Shown here: positions 44,401 to 50,844 of the stretch, piece by piece | Layout: each line of letters starts with the position of its first letter | Numbering within the stretch: position 1 is the first letter of the stretch | Assembly: GCA_947625255.1 (NCBI GenBank) | Contig: CANQNT010000001.1 | Location: 1 to 64,000, forward strand | Direction of reading: 5' to 3' | DNA from: an uncultured Acetatifactor sp. | Lineage (GTDB): Bacteria > Bacillota > Clostridia > Lachnospirales > Lachnospiraceae | DNA: 64,000 nucleotides | Program-made: the position numbers and the translations under genes | The notes under the pieces: generated by a model | Database searches by the model: none | What the model was told of the DNA's origin: nothing | Seen by the model: the letters and a program-made list of their open reading frames with translations, nothing else

Positions 44401-44834
44401 AAATCGCGAACCTGTTCCATTATCAGAAGGATCAGGAAGACGGAACTCTGGAATATGTAGGAAAAGGGGAGATCGGCGAAGACGGTACGGCACTGGTGCC
44501 CATTGCCCGGATCGGCGAGTATCTCCTGGTAATCGATGATGTGGCCATGGATGGCAGCGGTGTACAGACTCCCTTGGTTACTGACCCGACGCAGTCCTCC
44601 GAAACGACGCAGACGCCGGAACCGGAAGAGACGGAGACGACGCCTTTGTCCAATGCCGGACAGGAAAACAGTCAGGCCAGACCGGTTTCTCCCATTGCCA
44701 TTGTCGCCTTTGGCTTGATCGTATTGGGAATGGCGCTTCTGTTGATCGTGATCCTGCGGGCACAGAGTCTGCATTCTATGGAAAGCGCGAAAAAGAAAGC
44801 TCAGAGAAGAGAGGAAATTTATAATCAGATTTAA
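41487..44834 (+). CDS. Large secreted, membrane-anchored multidomain surface protein
   Basis: 1115 residues. A signal peptide (about 1-36, MKKAVSIWMSVCLLFSMAF) is followed by a DUF6273-like domain (about 60-300, with 'LYFGSFGEEGKRQPILWRVL'), beta-rich Ig/MBG-like parts (about 320-610), four Cys-pair units with C-x2-C (about 620-800, e.g. CEIC, CTDC, CSVC, CIEC, CSRC), a Ser/Gly/Pro linker, a further beta domain (about 845-1000), an acidic Thr/Pro stalk and a C-terminal membrane helix (about 1065-1087) with a basic tail. ATG at 41487 follows GAGAGGAGG. It is probably a wall-exposed adhesin or scaffold; no catalytic motif is visible. Confidence 0.8.
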   Translation: MKKNRFLGERMKKAVSIWMSVCLLFSMAFLNVEASGAGTDGGGLGGAREQVSVFQLGVSALSNPAAASKGWSGSKLYFGSFGEEGKRQPILWRVLQVPDETGSTGGILLQTDEIMTMSPFALGGGLTVIPGSGVEMKKAEGDLWSGSSIETYLNGGASGEAQDQGFLSGFSRAQVEAVLETQIAAGQDLKIGNDSYSSPAVNGKVFLLSAQEAVKEAYGYGSASSRVLKRAVSRKGQEEIWWLRSTVIVSADGASDGAPYVAVIDRDGNLTYQSLNASTVSGDVMPLFGQPVKMGVAPVLYLDASKILFLTGADWKKPGALSAVTEKTAAAASWKVTIQATDKSLSASLAGKRNGGAFERGSVVKISHTAARNVLTGANQVSALILDADGTVAYYGKINGDMSQSGSEFTISEEMKSGSYQLYVFAEKTDQGNGTDEATALGEAVSFQVSEKVTPVVTVLPTASDITYGQSLADSILSGGEVRVSVGNGAAEGKFQWKNGAMKPSVSDGGKTGYEVLFVPADQKAFNQVSFPLTLVVKKAPNPPTMPSAEISVGYDVDRVKGVSLPEGWSFQAGDMETELPAGGQVVVTAVYQDTQNYDNCMAVITIHRDGCTHKGGTATCVSSAVCEICHQPYGEKDPNHHGVTAVKGAKDATCTEAGYTGDIYCTDCGTVLTPGQSIAAPGHQFISEVTKEPTVDKEGEKTYTCSVCGYQYTETLERHIHRYEAKQVHWQGCLQYEEILYTCIECGDYYSETKPALGHDYQVTSRQEPTTEREGVIVYTCSRCGHTYTETIPKLPANASGTAAAPSKPSSGGSSKPSGGSSKPSGTSSGSSEGTVTGRMPNVEDFATLVGWDKIDRYILKSTDGSTVRIKMNGSLILPAKTLQAIQGKDIHLVLLMDEATAFHVYGKDVTGESLSDVNLKVSKDNSAIPAGLIEEAAKGRVSYPVSLAQDKDFGALLELELSLGKEYVGKIANLFHYQKDQEDGTLEYVGKGEIGEDGTALVPIARIGEYLLVIDDVAMDGSGVQTPLVTDPTQSSETTQTPEPEETETTPLSNAGQENSQARPVSPIAIVAFGLIVLGMALLLIVILRAQSLHSMESAKKKAQRREEIYNQI

Positions 44835-44842
44835 GGGAAAAC

Positions 44843-44878
44843 GGAGCGGAGGCCTTTGGGGCTGCCGCTCCATTTCTT
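44843..44878. terminator. Terminator between surface protein and araC
   Basis: GGAGCGG (44843-44849) pairs with CCGCTCC (44865-44871), followed by ATTTCTT. It lies between two convergent genes. Confidence 0.6.
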
Positions 44879-44882
44879 AAGA

Positions 44883-45737
44883 TTAACTGATACTCAGGCT
44901 GGCGTATTTCTTGGGGGAAACGCCGACAGCCTTGGTAAAGGCCTTGAAGAAATTGCTGTAGTCTGTGAAGCCGCTCCGCTCATAGGCCTCCGAAATGCTC
45001 ACCCCCTCATTGAGCAGGGACTTGGCGATGCTGATGCGTCTGGCGGTGATGTATTTATTGATCGTAGTGCTGGTGGCGGATTTGAAAATGCGGCAAATGT
45101 AAGACTGGCTTAAATAAAAATGCTCCGAAAGCTGCTCGATGGTGAGGGGTTGTGAAATATTCTGGTTGATGTAGGCAAGGATGTCCTCCACCTGATGATT
45201 GTATTTACTGGCAGAGGTTTCCGTTTTCTCGCTGGCGGAGGATGCCGTGTTGATCAGGACCAGAAGCTGCAGGAAGGCTGCCTGTTCCAAAATGTCGTGC
45301 GCGTAACCGTCCGCGGAGATGATGCGGTCCACATAGTAGAGAAAACGGTTTTGCTGCTCTTTGTTCAGGGAGATCCGGTGGGTAAAATGAGGCGGACGGC
45401 TGGTGAAGCAATGATCCAGATCGGTCTGCGGGGTGGAAAGCTTTTTTACATAATCCGGATAAATGCTGATTACAATCCGTTCGTGGATATGGCTGTCCAC
45501 CTGGGTAAGCTTGTGACTTTCATATTGATTGATGATAAAGAGATCGCCGGACTCAATGGGATAAAATTTGTTGTCGATCAGGAATTGCTTCCCGCCGGAA
45601 ATCGAATAATAGAGCTCATAACAATCGTGAATATGCATATCCATCGTTTTTTCCTCATTATAGAGATGGGCGATGGAAAAGGTGTGGGTTTTCAGACAGT
45701 TTTCCACGGCAAGTATGCAGGAGGTGAGTTCTTCCAT
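44883..45737 (-). CDS. AraC family regulator of the uronate locus
   Basis: 284 residues. N-terminal cupin-like sensor (about 15-100, with 'MDMHIHDCYELYYSISG') and C-terminal double helix-turn-helix (about 185-284, 'LTIEQLSEHFYLSQSYICRIFK' and 'FTDYSNFFKAFTKAVGVSP'). It is divergent from kduI and so is the likely activator of uronate catabolism, sensing a pathway intermediate. AAAGGA precedes the ATG. Confidence 0.92.
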   Translation of the reverse strand: MEELTSCILAVENCLKTHTFSIAHLYNEEKTMDMHIHDCYELYYSISGGKQFLIDNKFYPIESGDLFIINQYESHKLTQVDSHIHERIVISIYPDYVKKLSTPQTDLDHCFTSRPPHFTHRISLNKEQQNRFLYYVDRIISADGYAHDILEQAAFLQLLVLINTASSASEKTETSASKYNHQVEDILAYINQNISQPLTIEQLSEHFYLSQSYICRIFKSATSTTINKYITARRISIAKSLLNEGVSISEAYERSGFTDYSNFFKAFTKAVGVSPKKYASLSIS

Positions 45738-45774
45738 GGCGTTTCCTTTCTTTTTGAGCGCAAGTTATATGCCC

Positions 45775-45803
45775 AGTATAGTGGATTTGTTCAAAATTTG
45801 CAA
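45775..45803 (-). promoter_or_regulatory. Promoter for araC
   Basis: On the minus strand TTGCAA (45798-45803), 17-bp spacer, TATACT (45775-45780). Confidence 0.6.
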
Positions 45804-46066
45804 GCTTTTGATTACTATTTGAAAAGACTTGGTATTTTTTTTCGGTTATAATGAAATCATCAATTGCGAAAGAGGAAATTTTCGAAAAATTTAACAATTG
45901 TTTGGTGGAAGTGCCGAAAGAAATAGTAGAAAAGATGGCAAAAGTATGGTAAAATGAGCCAAACGGGTATTGATAAGAGATACCGATAGAGCAATGCGGG
46001 TGTTTTGAAGAAAATTTTCCCGAAATCACGTGCAGGCCGACCGGTCTGCGGAAAGAGAGGCGCAAG
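45804..46066. other. Divergent regulatory region of the uronate operon
   Basis: Holds no gene. It is A/T-rich at 45804-45960, with a TAAAAT -10-like box at 45950-45955 lacking a good -35 box, as expected for an activator-dependent promoter of kduI. CAATTG occurs twice, near 45863 and 45895. Confidence 0.4.
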
Positions 46067-46927
46067 GTGGAATTAAGAACAGCAGTATCCCCCAAAGATG
46101 TGAAGCATTATACCACAGAGCGTTTGCGTGAAGAGTTTCTGATTCAGAATCTTTTCGTGCCGGGCGAGATTAAACTGGTGTACAGCCACATCGACAGAAT
46201 TATCACTGGCGCGGCAGTGCCGGTGGAACCGATCGTTTTGACGGCGGGCGACGAGCTTCGGGCGGAGTATTTCTGCCAGAGAAGAGAGCTGGGCGTCATC
46301 AATATTGGCGGTGCGGGAACCATTACCGTTGACGGCAGGGTTTATCAGGTAGGGTTCAAAGAGGCAATGTATATTGGAATGGGTTCCAGGGACATCACTT
46401 TCGCGAGCAATGATCCGGAGCATCCCGCCAAGTTTTATCTGAATTCCGCTCCCGCTCATCGGACTTGCCCTACCGTGCTGATCAAGCCGGAAGGCACTCC
46501 TGAAGAGGGCGTCGTCATTGTAAAGGATGAGAACAAGGTAGAATTGGGTTCCCTGGAGGATGCGAATCACAGAGTCATCTGCAAGTACATTCTTCCCGGC
46601 CAGGTGGAAAGCTGCCAGCTGGAGATGGGGATGACCAAGCTTGCTCCCGGCAGTGTTTGGAATACCATGCCTTGTCACACGCATGACAGACGGATGGAAG
46701 TCTATCTGTATTTTGAGATGTCAGAGGACGCTTTCGTCATGCACTATATGGGTGAGCCCACGGAGACCCGTCACATCGTCATGAGGAATGAGGAAGCGGT
46801 GATTTCCCCGAGCTGGTCCATTCACTCCGGCTGTGGTACCAGGGCTTATACCTTTATCTGGGGCATGGTTGGCGAGAACCAGGATTTCGATGACATGGAT
46901 AACGTGGCCATGAAAGACTTGCTGTAA
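46067..46927 (+). CDS. kduI: 5-dehydro-4-deoxy-D-glucuronate isomerase
   Basis: 286 residues, close to E. coli KduI. 'RIITGAAVPVEP', 'FASNDPEHPAKFYLNSAPAH' and the zinc motif PCHTHDRRMEVYLYF (His, His, Glu) are typical of this cupin. It converts 5-keto-4-deoxyuronate, the product of unsaturated uronates from pectin or glycosaminoglycans, to 2,5-diketo-3-deoxygluconate. GTG start with GAGAGG upstream. First gene of the operon. Confidence 0.95.
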   Translation: MELRTAVSPKDVKHYTTERLREEFLIQNLFVPGEIKLVYSHIDRIITGAAVPVEPIVLTAGDELRAEYFCQRRELGVINIGGAGTITVDGRVYQVGFKEAMYIGMGSRDITFASNDPEHPAKFYLNSAPAHRTCPTVLIKPEGTPEEGVVIVKDENKVELGSLEDANHRVICKYILPGQVESCQLEMGMTKLAPGSVWNTMPCHTHDRRMEVYLYFEMSEDAFVMHYMGEPTETRHIVMRNEEAVISPSWSIHSGCGTRAYTFIWGMVGENQDFDDMDNVAMKDLL

Positions 46928-47033
46928 TATGCGGCGTTGTCATGAAGGATGCGGAAAGAAGGAGCGTTTTTGGTCCTGATGAAGCCGCGGGGATTGGCGG
47001 CGCCCGGGAGTTCGTATGGATGTAAACAATCGC

Positions 47034-47061
47034 GCGGCGCGGCAGATTTGTGCCGTGCCGC
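47034..47061 (+). other. Intergenic hairpin before kduD
   Basis: GCGGCGCGGCA (47034-47044) pairs with TGCCGTGCCGC (47051-47061) over 11 bp with one G-T pair and a 6-nt loop; no T tract. It ends 36 nt before the kduD start. Confidence 0.65.
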
Positions 47062-47097
47062 ACGGTAAAATAGAAAAGTAAAGGAGTGAGTTTCATT

Positions 47098-47904
47098 ATG
47101 GGAAATTTTATTAACAAGTTTTCATTGGAAGGCAAGGTTGCATTGATTACAGGCGCTTCTTACGGCATTGGATTTGCGATCGCTACCGCTTACGCGGAAG
47201 CGGGCGCCACCATCGTTTTTAACGATATCAAGCAGGAGCTGGTGGACAAGGGCCTGGCAGCGTATGCCGAAAAAGGCATTCAGGCTCATGGCTATGTATG
47301 TGACGTTACCAATGAAGACGCGGTGAGCGCTTTTATTGCCCAGGTGACCGAGGAAGTTGGTCCTATTGATATTCTGGTAAATAATGCCGGTATTATCAAG
47401 CGTATTCCGATGGTTGAGATGTCCGCCAAGGATTTCAGACAGGTGGTCGATATCGACCTGAACGGACCTTTCATTATGTCTAAGGCAGTGCTTCCTTCCA
47501 TGATGGAGCGTAGGCATGGTAAGATTATCAATATCTGCTCCATGATGTCTGAGCTTGGCCGTGAGACCGTTTCCGCTTATGCGGCGGCAAAGGGTGGCCT
47601 GAAGATGCTGACCAAGAACATCGCATCCGAGTATGGCGCTTACAATATCCAGTGTAACGGCATTGGGCCCGGTTATATCGCGACCCCTCAGACGGCTCCC
47701 CTCCGTGAGATTCAGCCTGACGGAAGCAGACACCCGTTCGACCAGTTCATCGTTGCCAAGACTCCCGCGGCGCGCTGGGGCGTTGCTGAGGATCTGCAGG
47801 GACCTGCAGTATTCCTGGCTTCCGAGGCATCCGATTTTGTAAACGGCCTGATCCTCTATGTGGATGGCGGTATTCTGGCTTATATCGGAAAGCAGCCCGG
47901 CTAA
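47098..47904 (+). CDS. kduD: 2-dehydro-3-deoxy-D-gluconate 5-dehydrogenase (KduD/DhuD-type SDR)
   Basis: 268 residues. Classical short-chain dehydrogenase: NAD motif TGASYGIG, NNAG at about 94-97, and the active-site Tyr-Lys in YAAAK with Ser upstream (ICSMMSE). In this cluster it reduces 2,5-diketo-3-deoxygluconate to KDG. ATG at 47098 follows AAAGGAG. Gluconate 5-dehydrogenase is a near relative; context decides for KduD. Confidence 0.9.
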   Translation: MGNFINKFSLEGKVALITGASYGIGFAIATAYAEAGATIVFNDIKQELVDKGLAAYAEKGIQAHGYVCDVTNEDAVSAFIAQVTEEVGPIDILVNNAGIIKRIPMVEMSAKDFRQVVDIDLNGPFIMSKAVLPSMMERRHGKIINICSMMSELGRETVSAYAAAKGGLKMLTKNIASEYGAYNIQCNGIGPGYIATPQTAPLREIQPDGSRHPFDQFIVAKTPAARWGVAEDLQGPAVFLASEASDFVNGLILYVDGGILAYIGKQPG

Positions 47905-47948
47905 ATCAATGCCGGACAAGCCGGCAGTTAAGAACGATAAACGAACAA

Positions 47949-47979
47949 ACCGCGAGGCATACACACGCTATGCCGCGCG
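47949..47979 (+). other. Intergenic hairpin before the RpiB/LacAB gene
   Basis: CCGCGAGGCATA (47949-47960) pairs with TATGCCGCGCGG (47968-47979) over 12 bp with one mismatch and a 7-nt loop. A smaller TGCCGG/CCGGCA hairpin lies at 47910-47926. No T tract. Confidence 0.65.
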
Positions 47980-48010
47980 GTGAATTCGTTGTAAATCTGG
48001 AGGCATGAAA

Positions 48011-48649
48011 ATGAAGATTGCATTAATCAATGAAAACAGTCAGGCAGCGAAGAACGAGCTGATCTGTAACACCCTGAAAAAAGTGGCGGAGCCCATGGGA
48101 CACGAGGTTTTCAATTATGGAATGTATGGCGCGGAGGATCCCAATTCCCTGACTTATGTACAGAACGGGATTCTGGCGGCAGTGCTGTTAAATTCCGGCG
48201 CGGCGGATTTTGTCATCACGGGCTGCGGAACCGGTGAAGGCGCCATGCTGGCCTGCAATGCGTTCCCTAAGGTACTGTGCGGTCATATTGAATCCCCTCT
48301 GGACGCCTATCTGTTTTCTCAGGTGAATGACGGAAACTGTGTGGCGATTCCTTTCGCCGAGAATTTTGGCTGGGGCGGCGAGCTGAATCTGCAGTATATT
48401 TTTGAAAAGCTGTTTGCGGCTCCCGGCGGTGGCGGATATCCTCCCGAGAGAGTGGTTCCGGAGCAGCGCAACAAGAAGATCCTGGATGGCGTGAAAGAAG
48501 TGACGCATACGGATCTGGTAACGATTCTGAAGAATCTGGATCAGGATCTGGTAAAGGGCGCTTTGTCCGGTGAGAAGTTCCAGGAGTATTTCTTCGCAAA
48601 CTGCAAGTGTGAGAAGATTGCGGCGTGCGTGAAAGAGATTTTACAGTAA
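48011..48649 (+). CDS. RpiB/LacAB family isomerase, DhuI-type
   Basis: 212 residues. 'MKIALINENSQA', 'VFNYGMYG', 'LLNSGAADFVITGCGTGEGAML' and 'FGWGGELNL' resemble streptococcal DhuI, which isomerises 4-deoxy-5-ketouronate (the KduI reaction) and belongs to the ribose-5-phosphate isomerase B fold. The Cys in GCGTGEGAML is the usual catalytic base of RpiB/DhuI. GGAGG lies 7 nt upstream of 48011; ATG 48005 is too close to it. KduI is present too, so it may act on another epimer or be redundant. Confidence 0.85.
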   Translation: MKIALINENSQAAKNELICNTLKKVAEPMGHEVFNYGMYGAEDPNSLTYVQNGILAAVLLNSGAADFVITGCGTGEGAMLACNAFPKVLCGHIESPLDAYLFSQVNDGNCVAIPFAENFGWGGELNLQYIFEKLFAAPGGGGYPPERVVPEQRNKKILDGVKEVTHTDLVTILKNLDQDLVKGALSGEKFQEYFFANCKCEKIAACVKEILQ

Positions 48650-48672
48650 TTGGGGTACAAGGAGCTGTGTTG

Positions 48673-48707
48673 GCGCCGTTTTCACAGGCATCCATTTCAA
48701 ACGGCGC
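48673..48707 (+). other. Intergenic hairpin before the aldolase gene
   Basis: GCGCCGTTT (48673-48681) pairs perfectly with AAACGGCGC (48699-48707), 17-nt loop, 16 nt before the next ATG. No T tract. Confidence 0.65.
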
Positions 48708-48723
48708 AGAAACGAGGGATAAT

Positions 48724-49689
48724 ATGAATGCGATATTAGAGAAATTGAGCAAGATCGGCATTGTGCCCGTTGTAAAAATTGACAGAGTGGAAGATGCGAT
48801 TCCCCTTGCAAAGGCTCTTTGCGCGGGCGGGCTTCCTTGCGCGGAAGTGACGTTCCGTACCGGCGCCGCTGCCGGTGCCATTAAGGCCATGACGGAAAAC
48901 TTCCCTCAGATGTGCGTAGGCGCGGGCACCGTTCTGAACGCTGCCCAGGTGGACGCGGCCGTTGCGGCTGGCGCACAGTTCATCGTGAGCCCCGGCTTGA
49001 ATCCCAAGACCGTGAAATATTGTCTGGAAAAGGGTGTTCCCATTACGCCTGGCACTTCCAGCCCCAGTGATATTGAACAGGCCATTGAGTTAGGTCTCGA
49101 CGTGGTGAAATTCTTTCCGGCAGAGCAGTCCGGCGGTCTGGCCAAGATCAAAGCCATGGCGGCTCCGTACGTGAACATGAAGTTCATGCCCACCGGCGGC
49201 GTCAATGCCAAGAATCTGACCAGCTATCTTGATTTTAACAAGGTCATCGCCTGCGGCGGCTCCTGGATGGTATCCGGAGATCTGATCAATGCCGGTGCCT
49301 GGGATAAGATCGAGCAGATGACCAGAGAGGCCGTACAGACCATGCTTGGTTTTGAAGTGGCTCATATTGGCATAAATATGGAGAACGAAGAGGAAGCGAT
49401 GAAGGCCGCGAACCGCTTCGCGTTCCTGCTGGGACTGCCGGTAAAACCGGGCAATTCTTCCATTTTTGCAGGTTCCATGGTGGAAGTGATGAAGACCCCT
49501 TATCTTGGAAAGATGGGGCATATCGCCATCAGAACCAATTATATCGACAGAGCGGTGAATTATCTGGAGAGCGTCCTTGGCTTTACCTTTAATGCCGAGT
49601 CCGCCAAGAAAGATGACAAGGGCAACCTGAAAGCCATCTATCTTGACGAGGAGATCGGTGGATTTGCCGTGCATCTTGTGCAGAAATAA
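48724..49689 (+). CDS. KDPG/KHG aldolase fused to a VOC domain
   Basis: 321 residues. Residues 1-212 are a class I KDPG aldolase: AEVTFRTG with the catalytic Glu, 'CVGAGTVLNAAQ' and the Schiff-base Lys in VVKFFPAEQ. Residues about 215-321 form a second domain with 'AHIGINMENEEEAMKAANRF' and 'HIAIRTNYIDRAVNYLE', the pattern of vicinal-oxygen-chelate (glyoxalase-like) proteins. The aldolase splits KDPG to pyruvate and glyceraldehyde-3-phosphate, the last step here. The ATG at 48724 follows GAGGGA. The role of the VOC part is unknown. Confidence 0.9.
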   Translation: MNAILEKLSKIGIVPVVKIDRVEDAIPLAKALCAGGLPCAEVTFRTGAAAGAIKAMTENFPQMCVGAGTVLNAAQVDAAVAAGAQFIVSPGLNPKTVKYCLEKGVPITPGTSSPSDIEQAIELGLDVVKFFPAEQSGGLAKIKAMAAPYVNMKFMPTGGVNAKNLTSYLDFNKVIACGGSWMVSGDLINAGAWDKIEQMTREAVQTMLGFEVAHIGINMENEEEAMKAANRFAFLLGLPVKPGNSSIFAGSMVEVMKTPYLGKMGHIAIRTNYIDRAVNYLESVLGFTFNAESAKKDDKGNLKAIYLDEEIGGFAVHLVQK

Positions 49690-49725
49690 GCTTCGATAAA
49701 TCCAATCAGGAAAGGATAGAAAAAA

Positions 49726-50757
49726 ATGGCAAAAGTAATTACAATGGGTGAGATCATGTTGAGATTGTCCACCCCCAATTTTGAAAAATTTATCCAGGCC
49801 GATGAGTTTGACATCAATTATGGCGGTGGGGAAGCGAACGTGGCGGTATCCCTTGCAAACTATGGCCATGATGCGGAGTTCGTGACCGCTGTGCCTGACA
49901 ATGAAATCGGTGAGTGCGCGGTGGCGGCTCTGAGAAAATATAATGTAGGCACGGACTACATCGCCAGATGTGGCGAGAGACTGGGCATCTATTATCTGGA
50001 ATCCGGTTCCTCCATGCGGCCTTCCAAGGTGATTTATGACCGGGCGCATTCTTCCATTTCCACCGCTACGGAAGCAGACTTTGATTTTGACGCGATTTTT
50101 GAAGGCGCTGACTGGTTCCATTTCACAGGCATTACTCCCGCAATTTCCGATGCGGCGGCAGAATTGACTCAAAAGGCTCTGATCGCTGCAAAGAAGCATG
50201 GCGTCAAGGTGTCCGTGGACTTGAACTTCCGTAAAAAGCTGTGGTCTTCCGAGAAAGCGCAGAAGGTCATGACCGGCCTGATGAAGTATGTGGACGTGTG
50301 TATCGGAAACGAAGAGGACGCGGAGCTGGTGCTGGGCTTTAAGCCGGGCGCTACCGACGTGACCAGCGGCGAACTGGAACTGGCCGGCTACAAGTCCATT
50401 TTCCAGCAGATGGTTGAGAAGTTTCATTTTGAGTATTGCGTCTCTTCCCTGCGCGTGAGCCATTCCGCTTCCGATAACGGTTGGTCCGCCTGTATCTACT
50501 GCAGGGATACCAAGGAATTCTATCATTCCAAGGAATACAGCATCCATCCCATCGTTGACCGTGTGGGCGGCGGCGATTCCTTTGCGGGCGGTGTGATCTG
50601 CGGTCTGCTGGATGGCAAGGATTTCAAGGCGGCTCTGGAGTTTGGTGTGGCGGCTTCCGCTTTGAAGCATACCATCCCCGGCGACTTCAATCTGGTTTCC
50701 AGAAAAGAAGTGGAAACCTTGGCCGGCGGCGATGCTTCGGGTCGTGTTCAGAGATAA
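49726..50757 (+). CDS. kdgK: 2-keto-3-deoxygluconate kinase
   Basis: 343 residues. PfkB/ribokinase fold with 'NYGGGEANVAVSLANYG', 'HFTGITPAIS', and the catalytic motif GGGDSFAGGVICG (Asp base). It phosphorylates KDG to KDPG, the substrate of the aldolase gene just before it. AGGAAAGG precedes the ATG. A strong terminator follows, so it ends the operon. Confidence 0.93.
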   Translation: MAKVITMGEIMLRLSTPNFEKFIQADEFDINYGGGEANVAVSLANYGHDAEFVTAVPDNEIGECAVAALRKYNVGTDYIARCGERLGIYYLESGSSMRPSKVIYDRAHSSISTATEADFDFDAIFEGADWFHFTGITPAISDAAAELTQKALIAAKKHGVKVSVDLNFRKKLWSSEKAQKVMTGLMKYVDVCIGNEEDAELVLGFKPGATDVTSGELELAGYKSIFQQMVEKFHFEYCVSSLRVSHSASDNGWSACIYCRDTKEFYHSKEYSIHPIVDRVGGGDSFAGGVICGLLDGKDFKAALEFGVAASALKHTIPGDFNLVSRKEVETLAGGDASGRVQR

Positions 50758-50775
50758 TAGAGAAAAGGAATTTAT

Positions 50776-50822
50776 AACAAGCCTGGGAGGGGTCTGGCTG
50801 CCCGATTCCAGGCTTGTTTTTT
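50776..50822 (+). terminator. Terminator of the kdu/kdg operon
   Basis: AACAAGCCTGG (50776-50786) pairs with CCAGGCTTGTT (50808-50818), followed by TTTT. Confidence 0.85.
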
Positions 50823-50844
50823 GGAATAAAACGGCGATGGAGAT

